Below are positions 34,277 to 46,425 of a DNA stretch of 64,000 bases, piece after piece. A model generated the notes under the pieces. It was not told the DNA's origin, ran no database searches, and was given only the letters and a program-made list of their open reading frames with translations. Source of the stretch: Molossus alvarezi (Eukaryota; Chordata; Mammalia; Chiroptera; Molossidae); assembly GCA_037176705.1 (NCBI GenBank), contig CM073887.1, positions 56,443,001 through 56,507,000 of the forward strand, given 5' to 3'. Position 1 is the first letter of the stretch, and each line of letters starts with the position of its first letter. The translations under genes were made by a program, and so were the position numbers.

Positions 34277-35481
34277 TTCATAGGTCTCTTAGCCATTTTT
34301 ATGTCCTTTTTGGAGAGGTGTCTATTTAGGTCCTCTGCCCATTTTTTAATTGAGTTCTTTGTCTTTCTTTTTTTTTTATTTGAATGAGAGTACTCTATAT
34401 TTTTTTGAAAATTAACCCTTTATTTAATGTATCATTGGCAATTATGCTTTCATATAGTAGGTTCCCTTTCCATTTTGATGATTGTTTCTTTTGCTGTGCA
34501 GAAGCTTTTTAGATTATTGTAGTCCCATGTGTTCACGTTTTCCTTTGTTTCTCTTGAATTCGGCATTCTATCAGTGAAAATTTTGTGCATATGATGTCTG
34601 AAATTTTATTGCCTACATTTTCTTCTAGAATTTTTATGGATTCACGAGTCACATTTAAGTCTTTTATCCATTTTCAGTTTATTCTTGTGTATGGTGTAAT
34701 TTGGTGGTCTGTTTTCATTTTTTTTGAATGTAGCTGTCCAATTTTCCGAACACAATTTATTGAAGAGGCTGTCTTTTCTCAGTTGTATGCTCTTGCTACC
34801 TTTGTCGAATATTAATTGAGCATAATTTCTTGGGGCAATTTTCGGGTTCTCTGTTCTGTTCCATTGATTTATATGCCTGTTCTTGTGTCCGTACCAGGTT
34901 GTTTTGATTACAATTACTTTGTAGCATAACCTAATATCTAGTATTGTGATTCCTCCTACTTTGTCCTTCTTTTGCAAGATTGCTGTGACTATTCGGGATC
35001 TTTTTTGGTTCCATGTGAACTTTTGAAGTATTTTTTTTTAGTTCTGTGAAATATATCATTGGAATTTTAATGTGGAATGCATTGAATCTATAAATTGCTT
35101 TGGGTAGTATGGACATTTTAATGATGTTAATTCTTCCTATCCATGAACAAGGTATGTGCTTCCACTTTTTTATATCTCCCTCTATTGCTTTTTTCAATGT
35201 CCTGTAGTTTTCTGTTAATAGGTCCTTTACTTCTTTTGCTAAGTTTATTCTTAGGCATTTTAATATTTTTGTTGTTGTTGTTGCAATGGTAAATGGGATT
35301 ATTTTTTAAAGTTTCTCATCATGTGAGTTCCTTATTGGCGTATAAGAATGCCATAACTTTTTTGATGTTAATTTTCCATCCTCCTACCATGCAAAATTTG
35401 TTTATTAAATATATTAGAATTTTGATGAACTCTACAGTTTTCCATGTACAGTATCATGTTATCTGTGAGTAATGACAGTTT

Positions 35482-36650
35482 TTAAAATTATTAATTTGTC
35501 TTTGTTATTGATGTTTCTCCTTTCTCCCCCATTGACATGCTCCTCCCCATTCCCCCCACCCCATTCCCAGCTATGTCCATTGGTCATGCATACATACATA
35601 TAAGTTATGTGGTTTATGTCTTTCCCCCCAACCCCCATTCTCTGAGATTGTCAGTCTGTACCCCACCTGTATGTCTCTGGGTCAATTTTTTCCATCAGTT
35701 TGTTTAGTTCATTCTATTCCACAAATAAGTGAGATCATGTGATATTTGTATTTCTCTGATTGGCTTGTTTTGCTTAGCATAATACTCTCCAGGTCCCTCC
35801 ATGTCCTCTGAAAGAATAAGAGATCTTCCTTTCTTACAGCTGCATAGTATTCCATTGTGTATATGTAATATATATATATTTATTTATTTATTTTACCCTC
35901 ACCCGAGGACATTTTTCCATATTTTGTTCAGATAGAGTGAGAGGGAAAGAGAGAGAGAGAGAAACATCAATGTGAAAGGAACATATCGTGTGGCTGCCAC
36001 TTGCACGACCCAACCAGGGCTGGAGACAAACTGCAACCAAGGTACGTTCCCTTAGCAGGAACTGAACCTGGGTCTCTCTAGACTGCAGGCTGACGCTCTA
36101 ACCACTGAGCCAAACCAGCCAGGGCTGTACCACATTTTTTATCCACTCATCTACTGATGGACTCTTGGGCTGTTTCCAGATCTTAGCTATTGTAAATAGT
36201 GCTGCTATGAACATGAGGGTATATATATTCTTTCTGATTGGTGTTTTAGGTTTCTTAGGGTATATTCCTAGAAGTGGGATCCCTGGGTCAAATGGCAGAC
36301 CAATTTTTAACTTTTTGAGGTAACATCGTAGTGTTTTCCACAGTGGCTGCCCTAGTCGGCATTCCTACCAGCAGTGTACTAGAGTCCCCTTTTTCTCCAC
36401 ACCCTCACCAACACTTATTGTTTGATGATTTATTGATGGCGGCCATTCTGACAGGTGTGAGGTAATACCTCATAGTTGTTTTAATTTGCATCTCTCCAGT
36501 GATTAGTGACATTGAACATTTTTTATATGTCTCTTAGCCATTTGTATATTCTGTTTGGAGAGTTGTCTATTTAGGTCCTCTGCCCATTTTTTAATTTGGT
36601 TCTTTGTCTTCATTTTGTTGAGTTTATGAGCACTCTATGTATTTTGAAAT
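35482..36650 (-). mobile_element. 5'-truncated L1 nested in an L1
   Basis: The 3' UTR starts after a T-rich run at about 35482-35500 and ORF2 C-terminal sequence runs to 36650. The direct repeat TAATGACAGTT occurs at 35470-35480 and 36651-36661, and the host L1 continues seamlessly after it (TTCACTTCCTCC). It contains a SINE at 35868-36126. Confidence 0.88.
35868..36126 (-). mobile_element. VES SINE inside the nested L1
   Basis: Minus-strand head at 36126 (AGCCCTGGCTGGTTTGGCTC), GA-rich body on plus, and a TATATATTTATT tail. Third level of nesting: SINE in L1 in L1. Confidence 0.92.
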
Positions 36651-37777
36651 TAATGACAGTTTCACTTCCTCCTTTTCCATTTGGATCCCATTTAGTTTTA
36701 CTTCATGTCTCATTGCTGTTGCTAAGACTTTTAGTACTATGTTAAATAAAAGTGGTGAAAGTGGGCATCCCTGTTTTGTTCTTGTTCTTTAGGAAAATGC
36801 TTTTAGTTTTTGCCCATTAAGTATGATGTTTTCTGTAGATTTTTCATGTATGGCTTTTATTATGTCAAGATCTGATCCCTCTATTTCCACATTGCTGACC
36901 ATTTTTATCAGAAATGAGTGCTGGATTTTGTCAAATACTATTTCAGCATCTATTGAAATGATTATATGGTTTTCATCTTTCATTTTGTTCATGTGGTATA
37001 TCACATTTATTGATTTGAGAATATTGTACCAGCCTTGCATCCCTGAGATGAATCCCACTTGGTCATGGTGAATAATTCTTTTCATCTATTGCTGGATCCA
37101 ATTTGCTAATATTTTGTTCAGGATTTTGGCATCTATGTTCATCAGGGATATTGACCTGTAGTTTTCTTTCTTTGTTGTTTCTTTATCTGATTTTGGAATT
37201 ATAAGTATCCTGGCCTCATAAAAAGAACTTGGAAGTCTTCCTAGTTCTTGAATTCTTTGGAATAGTTTGAGGAGAATGGTTGTTGGTTGTTCTTTGAATG
37301 TTTGGTAAAAATACCACATGAAGCCATCCAGGCCTGGGAGTTTGTTTGCTCAGAGAGTCATGATTACATCTTCAATTTCCTTAGTTGTTATTGGTCAAGT
37401 TCTCTATCTGTGCAAGTTTTTGTCTCTTTCTGGTTTAGTTTTGGGAGACTGTGTGTCTAGAAATTTGTCCATTTTACTTAGATTGTCTAATTTGTTGCCA
37501 TATAGTTGTTCATAGTATTTGTTAATGATCCTTTGTACTTCTGTGGAGTCAGTTGTTACTTCTCTTTCATTCTTGATTTTGTTTATTTGCATCCTCTCTG
37601 TTTCTTGGTGAGTCTAGGGTCCATCTATCTTGTTTATCTTTTCAAAGAACAAGCTCTTTGTTTCATTGATATTTTGAATTGTTTTCTTGGTCTCTATGAT
37701 GTTTATTTCTGCTCTGATTTTTACTATTTCTTTCCTTCTACTTTCTCTGGAGTTTTCTTTTTGTTTGCTTTATAGTT

Positions 37778-37802
37778 CTTTCTTTCTTTCTTTCTTTCTT
37801 TT
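37778..37802. repeat. (CTTT)n microsatellite at a SINE tail
   Basis: TTCTTTCTTTCTTTCTTTCT, grown from the A-rich tail of the following minus-strand SINE. Confidence 0.85.
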
Positions 37803-38039
37803 TTATCCTCACCCAAGGACATTTTTTTTCCCCATTTATTTTGAGATAGATCAGGAGGGAGAGAGAGAGAGAAAGGGAAACATTGATGTGAGAAAGACAT
37901 ATCAAGTGGTTCCACCCACCGGACCCCAAACAGGCCAGGGACAAATTGCAACCAAGGTATCCGCCCCCAGCAGGAACCGAACCCAGGACTCTCTGATCTG
38001 CAGGCCAATGCTCTAACCACTGAGAATAACTGGTCAGGA
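37803..38039 (-). mobile_element. VES SINE inside L1
   Basis: Head at about 38039, A-rich tail at 37803. Flanks TGCTTTATAGTTC (37767-37779) and TGCTTTCTAGTTC (38040-38052) are near-perfect target-site duplications. Confidence 0.9.
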
Positions 38040-38920
38040 CTGCTTTCTAGTTCAAGTTGTGAGGTTATATAGTCAATTAGAAATGTTTCTTGTTTCTTGA
38101 GGTATGCAGGTGTGCGATGAACTTCTCTCTCAGTACTGCTTTCACTGTGTCACATAAATTTTGTGTTGTTGTGAGTTCATTTTTATTGGTTTCCAGGAAG
38201 TTTTTAATTTCTTCCTTGATCTCCTTGGTAACCCATTCATTGTTTAATAACATGCTATTTAGCTTTCATGTGTTCAAATGTCTTTGTGTGTTTTTGTTGT
38301 GATTAATTTTTAATTTTATGCCATTGTGATCTGAGAAGATGTTTGATATAATTTCAATCTTCTTGAACTTGTAGAGTCTTAGTTTATGTCTTAACATGTG
38401 GTCTATCTTTGAGAATGTCTCATGTGCACTTGAGAAATTGTGAATTCTGCTGTTTTGGGGTGTAATTCTCTGTAGATATTTATTAAATCCACTTGATCTA
38501 GTGCATCATTTAGAGTCTCTCTTTTCTAGTTACTATTTTGTCTAGAGGTCTATCCTGTGATGTCACTGGGGTGTTGAAGTCCCTTGCTGTGAAGGTGTTG
38601 TTAATTTCACCTGTGAAGTTCTCCAGAAGATTTTTAATATATTTTGGTGCTCCTATGTTGGGTGCATATATGTTTACCAAGGTTATATCTTCTTGTTGGA
38701 TAGATCCTTTCAATATTATGCAGTGGAGTTACTTGTCTCTAGATATGGCCTCATTTTGAAATCTATTTTATCAGATATGAGTATTGCTACCCCAGCCTTT
38801 TGTTTTTTTCTTCTGTTTTTTGTGGAAGATTTTTTCCATCCCTTCACTTTCAACCTATGTGAGTCTTTTGTTGTCAGGTTGGTCTCTTGTAAACAACATA
38901 TACATGAGTCATGCTTTCTT

Positions 38921-39007
38921 CCATCCAAGTACTAACCAGGCCCGACCCTGCTTAGCTTCCAAGATCAGACGAGATCGGGTGTGTTCAGGGTGGTATGGAC
39001 ATAGAGA
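38921..39007 (-). pseudogene. 5S rRNA-derived fragment with target-site duplications
   Basis: On the minus strand the 87-bp insert carries CCATACCACCCTGAACACAC, CGATCTCGTCTGATCTTGGA, AGCTAAGCAGGGTCGGGCCT and GGTTAGTACTTGGATGG, that is 5S rRNA from about nt 1-10 to about nt 88, ending before the 3' third. It includes most of the internal promoter (box A and C region). It is flanked by AGTCATGCTTTCTT at 38907-38920 and 39008-39021 inside L1 ORF2. No poly-A tail lies at the 3' junction. Functional 5S is about 120 nt, so this is a pseudogene. Confidence 0.95.
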
Positions 39008-39617
39008 AGTCATGCTTTCTTATCAAATCAGCTACTCTGTATGTTTTGTCTGTAGCAAACAATCCATTTACATTTAAGGTGATCATTGATATGTACTTAT
39101 TTATTGCCATTTTTGTTTAGTGTGGTTATATTTCTTTCTATTAACATTTCTTGCAGTGCTGGTTTGTTGCTAATATATTTCCTTAGCATTTTATTTTGCT
39201 TGGGAAACTCTTTATTTCACCTTCTATTTATTGCTGGATAGAGTAGTCTTGGATTCAGATCCTTGTTTTTCATTACCTTGATTACTTAATGCATTTCACT
39301 TCTGGCCTTATGGGGGTTTCTTTGTAGGCAGTCTGTTGCTTATCTCTTGCTGTCTTTAGTTTTCTATCTTTGTCTTTAATTTATAGCATTTTAATTATTA
39401 TGTGTCTTGGTGTGGGCCTGTTTGGGTTCTTTTTACTTGTGAGTCTCTGTGCTTCTTAAACTTGATATTTTTTCCACCAAGTTAAGAACGTTTTCTGTTA
39501 TTATTTCATCAAATATATTCTCTAACCCTTGCTCATTTTCTTCTTCTGGAATTCCTATGATGCAAATGTTGTTATGTTTCTTGTCCCACAGTTCTCTTAA
39601 GCTGTCATCCTGTTTCT

Positions 39618-39734
39618 TTCTTTCTCTCTTCCTCTCTTCCTCTCTTTCTCCTTCCTTCCTTCCTTCCTTCCTTCCTTCCTTCCTTCCTTCCTTCCTTCCT
39701 TCCTTCCTTCCTTCCTTCCTTCCTTCCTTCCTTC
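39618..39734. repeat. (CCTT)n / (TTCC)n microsatellite
   Basis: About 115 bp; the pure CCTT/TTCC core covers about 39650-39733. It adjoins the tail of the SINE at 39735, from which it probably expanded. Polymorphism is likely. Confidence 0.97.
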
Positions 39735-39980
39735 TTCTCACCCAAGGACATTTTTTGCATTTATCTTCAGATAGAGTGGAAGACAATGATGGGGAGAGAG
39801 AGAGAGAGAGAGAGAAATATCAATGCAAGAGAGACACATCGACTGGTTGCTACCTACACAATCCCAACAGGGGCCAGAGACAAACAGCAACTGAGGTACA
39901 TGCCATTAGCAGGAACTGAACCTGGGACTCTCTGGTTTGTGGGCTGATGCTCTAACCACTAAGCAAAACTGTCCATAGCA
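39735..39980 (-). mobile_element. VES SINE inside L1 ORF1
   Basis: Minus-strand SINE: CT-rich body appears as a GA run at 39796-39813 and the head lies near 39975. The head is mutated (AACTGTCCATAGC where GCCAGGGC is expected), so it is an older copy. Confidence 0.88.
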
Positions 39981-41002
39981 TGTCTGCCTTTTTTAAAATT
40001 ATTTTTTCCATTTGGTTTTTTGAGTGGTTGATTTTTTTCTACCTTGTCTTTTAATCCACTGATCTAGTCCATAGCTTCCTCTACTCTGCTGGTTATTCCT
40101 TCCAATGTGTTCTTCACTTATGCTATGTCATTCTTCATTTCCAGTTAGTTGGTTTTCAATGTTTTTATATCTTTACTCATGGTGTTGAGCTTTTTACTCT
40201 TGCGATTGAGTTTCCTCATTATCATTGCTCTGAACTCTACCTCTGATAACTTGCTTAACTGCATTTCATTTATCTCATCTTCAGTAGAGTTCTTTTCTTC
40301 TTTCATTTGGGATTTGTTTCTTTGTTTCACCATTTTGGCTATTTAGTGGGTTTCAGAGTCTGCCAAATTTTTCCCTGTGTGTGTTAAAGTTCTGCTGTTT
40401 GAGGCTCCCTCTACTTGGTTTGAACAAGTGTGGGAGGACCCACATTAAACACCACTGTCAAGTCTTTCTTCCTGGGTAGATTTGCAAACCCAGGAACGGT
40501 TTAGTTATCCTCTAGCTTTTTGCCTGAGGCTACTAATTTCAGTTACTTGATAAGCCTAGGGTTGTAGCCCTCAATTGAATAAAAATATTCCTCAGGTGTT
40601 CGGAGTAAGAGGATTTCCTGAGGGTGGGGCAGATATTGGTTGTTAATGAGCCTCAATTTGCATTTCTCTGGCCCAGCTGGGTGGTGTTAAATTTCTGAGG
40701 GAGGGGTTGTTGCTTCTTCCAGGGGCTCTGTGAAGTGGCTCTTTTAGAATGTTTCATACATACTTAGAAGAATGTATATTCTGCTGCTTAGAGATTAAAT
40801 ATTTTGTAAATATCAATTAAATCAATCTGACCTAGTGTGTTGTTTAAAGTCACTGTTTTCTTGTTGACTTTTTGTCTGGAAGGTCTATCCGGTAATGTCA
40901 GTGGACTGTTCAAATTCTCTGCTATGAGTGTATTGATATTGAACTCTCCCTTTTAGTTCACTGAGAATTTTGAAAATTTATTTACTTATTTTTTAATTTT
41001 TT

Positions 41003-41060
41003 TATCCTCACCTGAGGACATTTTTCCATTTTTTTTTTTCAGATAGAGTGAGAGTGAGGG

Positions 41061-41109
<49 letters not shown>

Positions 41110-41290
41110 AGAGAGAGAGAAAGAGAAACATCGACGTGAAAGGGATACATTGAGTGGTTGCCACCCAAATAACCCAACCAGGGCCGGGGACAAACTGCAA
41201 CTGAGGTACATGCTCTTAGTGGGAACTGAACCTGGGTCTCTCTGGACCACAGGCCAATGCTCTAACTGCTGAGCCAAACTGGCCAGGGCT
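41003..41290 (-). mobile_element. VES SINE with expanded GA tract
   Basis: Head at 41290 on the minus strand (GCCCTGGCCAGTTTGGCTCA). The body contains a GA microsatellite at about 41060-41125. Flanks AAAATTTAT and AAAATTCAT resemble a short target-site duplication. Confidence 0.93.
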
Positions 41291-42779
41291 AAAATTCATT
41301 TTGGTGCTCCTATATTGGGTACATATAATCTTACCAGAGTTTTTTCATGTTGTTGAATTAATCCCTTTAGTATTATGTAGTGACATTCTTTATCTCTTCT
41401 TATGGGTTGTTTTGAAGTTTATTTTATTAGACATATAGATTGCTACCCCTGCTTTCTTGTTCTTGTTGTTTCTATTTGCATGGATTATTTTCTTTCCCAT
41501 CCCTTCACTTTTAGCCTGTGTATGTTTTTTTCTGAGGTTGGTCTCTTGTATACAGCATATAGATGGGTCATGTTTTCTTATCCCATTCAGTTACTCTATG
41601 TATTTTGATAGGAACATTTAATCTACTTACATTTAAGGTGATCATTATTAGGTGTTTATTTATTGCCATTTTTCTTGTTACGAATATGTTCCTCTTTCTC
41701 TATATTTTTTCTTCTTATAGCATTCCCTTTAACATTTCTTGTAATACTGCTTTGGTGTTGGTAAAGTCCTTTAACCTTCTCATTTTTTTTTTGGTCTGGG
41801 AAGTTTTTTATTTCACCTTCTATTGAAAACTATAGCCCTTCTGGATAAAGTAGTCTTGGTTTCAGGTCCTTACTTTTCATTACTTTGATTAGTTTATGCC
41901 ATTCTTCTCTTGCCTGTAGTGTTTCTGTTTGGAAATCAGGTGACAGTCTTATGGAAACACTCTTCTAGGTAAGTAGCTATCTCTCTTTTGCTGCCCTTGC
42001 AATTCTCTCTTTGTCATTAACTGTTGCCATTCTAATTGTAATATGGTTTGGTGTACATTTTTTTGTGTTTATTTTGACTGGGACACACTGTGCTTAATGT
42101 ACTTGTGTGCCTTCTTCTTCACCAGGTTAGGAAAGTTTTCTGTGCTTATTTTTAAAAACAAGTTTCCTATCTTTTGCTCACTTTCTCCTCTTTCTGGTTT
42201 CCCTTTAATGAAGATATTTTTACATTTAATGTTGTCCCAATGTTCTCTTAAACTATCCTCATTCTTTTTTCTTTTTGCTGCTTCATCTAACCTATGATTT
42301 ATTTCTTCCAGTGTATTTTTTACTTGAGACATGTTGTTTTTCATTTCTGACTGAGTATATTTTACTTATTTTATGCCCTATTTCATGCTGTTGAACATCC
42401 TTATAACCATTACTTTGAACTCTATTTCTGATAAATTTCTTGCTTTCATTTCCTTTAGCTCCTTTTCTGGAAATTCCTCCTGTTCCTTTAGTTGGGACCT
42501 GTTTCTTTGTCTCCCCATTTTGGTTGCCTCTTTAAGTTTTTTCTTTGTATTAAATAGAACTCTTGTGACTCCCAGTCTTGGTAGGGTGTCCTTCTGTAGT
42601 GGTTGCTCTGTGGGACCCAGTGGTGCAGTCACCTAGATATCCTGAGCTGACTGTTTAAGGAATGTCCCTTTCGGGAGGTTTTATGGGCCCTCCTATTATA
42701 ATCGGGTCTTAATTGTTTTTGTCATTTTTGAGGGGCTCTCTGACTGTGAGGCTCAGCCAGACCACATTATGCAAATTGT

Positions 42780-43130
42780 TGTACACCTGCAGACAGAACA
42801 AAACAAACCAAGCCAAAACAAACCTAAAAACAACACAGACAAAAACACCACCAGAAACAACAATAGAAAGTACAAAGAGACAAAAGACTAAAAGAATTAG
42901 AGAAGGACAAAAGGCACACACAAAAGAGGTTAAGAAAAGAAAGGAAAAAAAGATAAAAATAAAAACACACAAGAAAAAAATATATTAAAATAAAATAATG
43001 AATAGAAAGAGAAAAATGGAAAATAAAGACTAAAGAGAAAAAATAGAATAAGAAAAGGAAAGAGAGAAATAAAAGAGATGAAATGATGAAATAGAAGGAA
43101 ATAATGAAATGATTAAAAAAGAAAAAAGTG
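42780..43130. repeat. 350-bp A/G-rich low-complexity tract in L1 5' UTR
   Basis: The plus strand is almost entirely A with scattered G and C, so the L1 sense strand is strongly pyrimidine-rich. It lies between ORF1 and the GC-rich distal 5' UTR. Lysine-rich or Phe-rich open frames here are composition effects. Confidence 0.8.
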
Positions 43131-43812
43131 GTGTTCACCTCAGCAGATTGTTGTGTCTGTTGCCATGACCCTTTGGATATGCTGTCTGTGAAGCTTGTTT
43201 GATCCTGCTCTGATGTTATCTGAAGCTTGCCACTTGATGTACCAGTCCTGGGCTTTCTAGGAGGTTGTGGTTCAACCCAATATCAGATGCTGTCCTGTAT
43301 GGCCCTCTGTAAGCTAACAAAAACTTGGCAGGGTGAAGTCTCTAGGAGTCCTGAGGGTGAGGCCTCTGGAGCCCAGAGGTTGGGTCTGCCTTGGGTCTTG
43401 CACTTTGAATGTTTGATCTCTCAGCTGCTCTCTTTCCCCCTGTGGAACTACACTCCACAGGAGTATCCAGGACCTGGCAGGGGTGATTCAAGTCATCTCT
43501 TGTTGGGGCTGGGGGTCTGAAACTTGTGGCAGAAGAGACGGGTACATCCTCTCCTTCCTAGAGCTGCGTGGGCTGAACTTCTGGGGAGCTCAGATGTGCT
43601 TCCCATAATGCAGCTGCAGAGCTCAGAATATGCACATCTGACTCCTGGACAGAAGCCCATCTAGGAGACACAGCCCAGCACATGCCCATCTGACTCCCAG
43701 ACAGAAGCCAACCAAGGAGACAAAGTTACAAAAACCTGGCTCTGTGTGGCTTCCTGGCACCCTGGGCCACCTAATAAAACAGGAAGGGATAAAAATATCA
43801 GCCACACTTGGG

Positions 43813-44037
43813 CCCTGGCCAGTGTGGTTGAGGTGGTTGGGGGTCGTTTTATGCACCAAAAAGTTGTTGGCTCAATTTCCAGGCAAGGCATATGCTCGTG
43901 TTGTGGCTTGATCCCAGGCTGCATGCAGGGAGCAGATGGTCAATGTTTAGTTCTCACATTCACTGTTTCTGTCTCTCTCCCTCTCCCTCCCTCTCTTTTT
44001 GAAAATAAAAATAAAGATATTAAAATTTTAAAAATTA
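43813..44037 (+). mobile_element. VES-like SINE, diverged
   Basis: GCCCTGGCCAGTGTGGTTGA head, CAATTTCCAGG box B remnant, CT-rich body and GAAAATAAAAATAAAG tail. Inserted in an L1 5' UTR. Confidence 0.82.
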
Positions 44038-44968
44038 GCCCCATTTAGTACTCCAATCTCTTTGTTCTGCCAGCCCCTGCTGGGTGAGGTGGAAACTCCC
44101 GGCTCCACCCCAGCCTCACAGTGGACAAATGGCCAATTCCCATGTGCCATTTAAATAAGCAGGTTTGGCCCAAATTTCCAACCCAGTGCCATTTCCCTTT
44201 GTCTTGAAACACAGATGAGGCAGACCCAGCAGTTCATCAGGTGGTGTTTGGGGGGGTTGCCTGCATGTGTGTGGTGGGCAAGACCAATAGTTTTTTCAAA
44301 GCCACATAGTCTAGTCTCTGACTGGCAGTTTGCCTAAAGCCCTTCTGGAGAATAGGAAGCCCCTAAAATTATCTGGTGGGTGTTCCAAGCAGATCCCTCC
44401 ACTGGTCAAGTTACTTCTATGTGGCCCTTCTTACTGTTACAGACCAGAGTGAAGTTCCCAGGCTGGTATTGAAACAATACAATTGCTTTTGCCCTGAGAT
44501 AGTATGGTTCAAGTCTCTCAGGTGAAACAAATCCCCAGTGATTCCCACCACTCAATGCTACGCAGGCTCCCCATCCCATCTCTGTAACTTGGATTGGAGG
44601 TCCCTGCATGAGGTTGAGACCCCATGCTCCCAAGGGAAGGGATCTTTGCTGCCACAATACCCCTTAAGCTTCCCAGCCACCATACCTGCACAAGGTGGTC
44701 CTCTATGTCCATGTCTCCTCCTGTCTTCCTTCATACTCCTGTTTATAAAATCTCATTTCAGCTGCACTTCAACTGGTTTTCAAGTTGATTGCTGTACAGT
44801 CCAGCTGCAAGTCTGGTCTGGGGTTGGGAGCAAGTGGGGGGAGCTTCAACTTTCTCTGCAGCCACCTTGGAATCTTAATGCATCTTTCTTTGTAAGTCTT
44901 TTATTTTTGTCTTTAATGGAGATTGTTATTAATTTGACCTTAAATCTTATTTAATTCCAGTTGTCCTG

Positions 44969-44976
44969 GCATAATT

Positions 44977-45029
<53 letters not shown>

Positions 45030-46425
45030 TTATTGGTGTTCCTTCTTTTTCCCCCATTGACATCCTCTTCCCCACTCCTGTCTCCCACCCCCACCTTCAT
45101 GGTATTGTTGTCTGTGTCCATTGGTTATGGGTATGTGTGCATACGTTTTTTGGTTTATCTCTTCTCATCCTTCCACCGTCTCTCTTTCTGAGGTCCCTCA
45201 GTCTGTTCCCTACTTTCATTTCTCTGAGTCAATTTTGTTCATCAACTTATTTATGCATGATATTACAAAAATAAGTGAGATCAAGTGATATTTCTCTTTC
45301 TCTAATTGGTTTATTTCACTTGGCATAATATTCTCTAGGTCTCTCTATGTCATTGCAAAGAGTAAGAGATCTTTCTTCCTCACAGCTGCATAGTATTCCA
45401 TTGTGAATATATACCACAACTCTTTCATCTACTCATATGCTGTACAGTATACATTGTGTATATGTACCACAGCTTTTTTATCCACTCATCTACTGAAGAA
45501 TACTTGGGCTGTTTCAAATCTCAGCTATTGGAAATAGTGCTGCTATAAACATAGGGGTACATATACTCTTTCTGATTGGCATTTCAGGCTTCTTAAAATA
45601 TATTCCTAGATGTAGGGTCACTGTGTCAAATGGCTGCTCAATTTTTAAATTTTTGAGGAAACATATTATTTTCCACAGTGGCTGTGGACCAGTCTCCATT
45701 CCCACCGGCACTATACTAGAGTCTCCTTTTCTCCATATCCTCGCCTGCAGTTGTTATTTGATGATTTATTGACAGCACCAATAATGAACACACACAAAGA
45801 GAAACTAAAAAAAAATTCTATTTACCTTTGTAATAAAACTATTAAGATACCTAGGGATAAATGTAACTAAGGGAGTAAAAAACCTGTTCTACAGGACATT
45901 GAAAAAAGAAATAGAGTAAGATATTGAAACATGGAAGCATATACCATGTTCTTGGATTGAAATAATTAACATAATTAAAAGGCCTATACTACCCAAAGCA
46001 CTCAATAGATTCAATGCAGTTCCCACTAAAATACTAATGACATATTTCACAGATCTATAACAAATACTCCAAGAGTTTATTTGGAATAAAAAAAAAGGCC
46101 CCAAATAACCACAGCAATCTTGAAAAAGAACAAAGTTGGAGGGATCACAATTTTGGAGATCAGGTAATATTACAAAGCTATTATAATACAACAGCATGCT
46201 ACTGGAACAAGAACAGGCATATGGATAAATAGAAAAGAACAGAGAACTTAGAAATTGACCCAAGACATGCTCAACTAATATTTGATGAAGGTAATAAGAG
46301 CATACAATGGAGTAAAAACAGTCTCTTCAATAAATGGGGTTGTGAAAATTAAACAGGTACATGCAAAATAATGAACATAGACCACTATCTCACACCATAT
46401 ACAGGAATAAGCTAGCATAATTATT
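44969..46425 (-). mobile_element. L1 with 5' inversion (twin-priming structure)
   Basis: 44980-45780 is a minus-strand L1 3' end: TTTA-repeat tail, 3' UTR and ORF2 C-terminus. From 45782 to about 46412 ORF2 sequence continues in the opposite (plus) orientation and comes from further upstream in ORF2, with reverse-transcriptase and thumb-like residues in broken frames. Direct repeats GCATAATTTTA (44969-44979) and GCATAATTATTA (46415-46426) bracket the whole. This is the expected signature of one insertion made by twin priming. Confidence 0.75.
44976..45028. repeat. (TTTA)n microsatellite
   Basis: About 12-13 copies of TTTA, the expanded A-rich tail of the minus-strand L1. Confidence 0.95.

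Larger units (their letters stand above)
33211..40736 (-). mobile_element. near full-length L1 carrying nested insertions
   Basis: Minus-strand L1 with its A-rich 3' end at about 33211-33236, ORF2 pieces at 33676-34020, 34290-35480, 36663-37770, 38050-38900 and 39022-39120, ORF1 at about 39150-40330 and part of the 5' UTR to 40736. It is interrupted by VES SINEs, another L1 (35482-36650), a 5S rRNA fragment and a CCTT microsatellite. Many stops and frameshifts; not functional. Confidence 0.85.
40737..44878 (-). mobile_element. older L1, 5' part with long 5' UTR
   Basis: Endonuclease region of ORF2 from 40737, interrupted by a SINE at 41003-41290 and continuing to about 41670. ORF1 spans about 42560-41750 and a long 5' UTR runs to 44878, interrupted by a SINE at 43813-44037. 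The minus-strand 5' end reads CCAAGGTGGCTGCAGAG at about 44874-44858, matching the CCAAGATGGC start of mammalian L1s with one change. ORF1 shows KNEDSLREHWDNIKCKNIFI and QRNRSQLKEQEEFPEKEL in separate frames. Confidence 0.8.

Noticed and set aside
38921..39007. functional 5S rRNA gene
   Set aside because: Only about the first 88 nt are present and it is flanked by target-site duplications inside an L1.
39449..39919. 156-codon frame with Phe/Leu/Pro/Ser repeats
   Set aside because: Reads through the CCTT microsatellite and a SINE; not a gene.
43227..43520. 97-codon plus-strand frame
   Set aside because: Antisense of an old L1 5' UTR.
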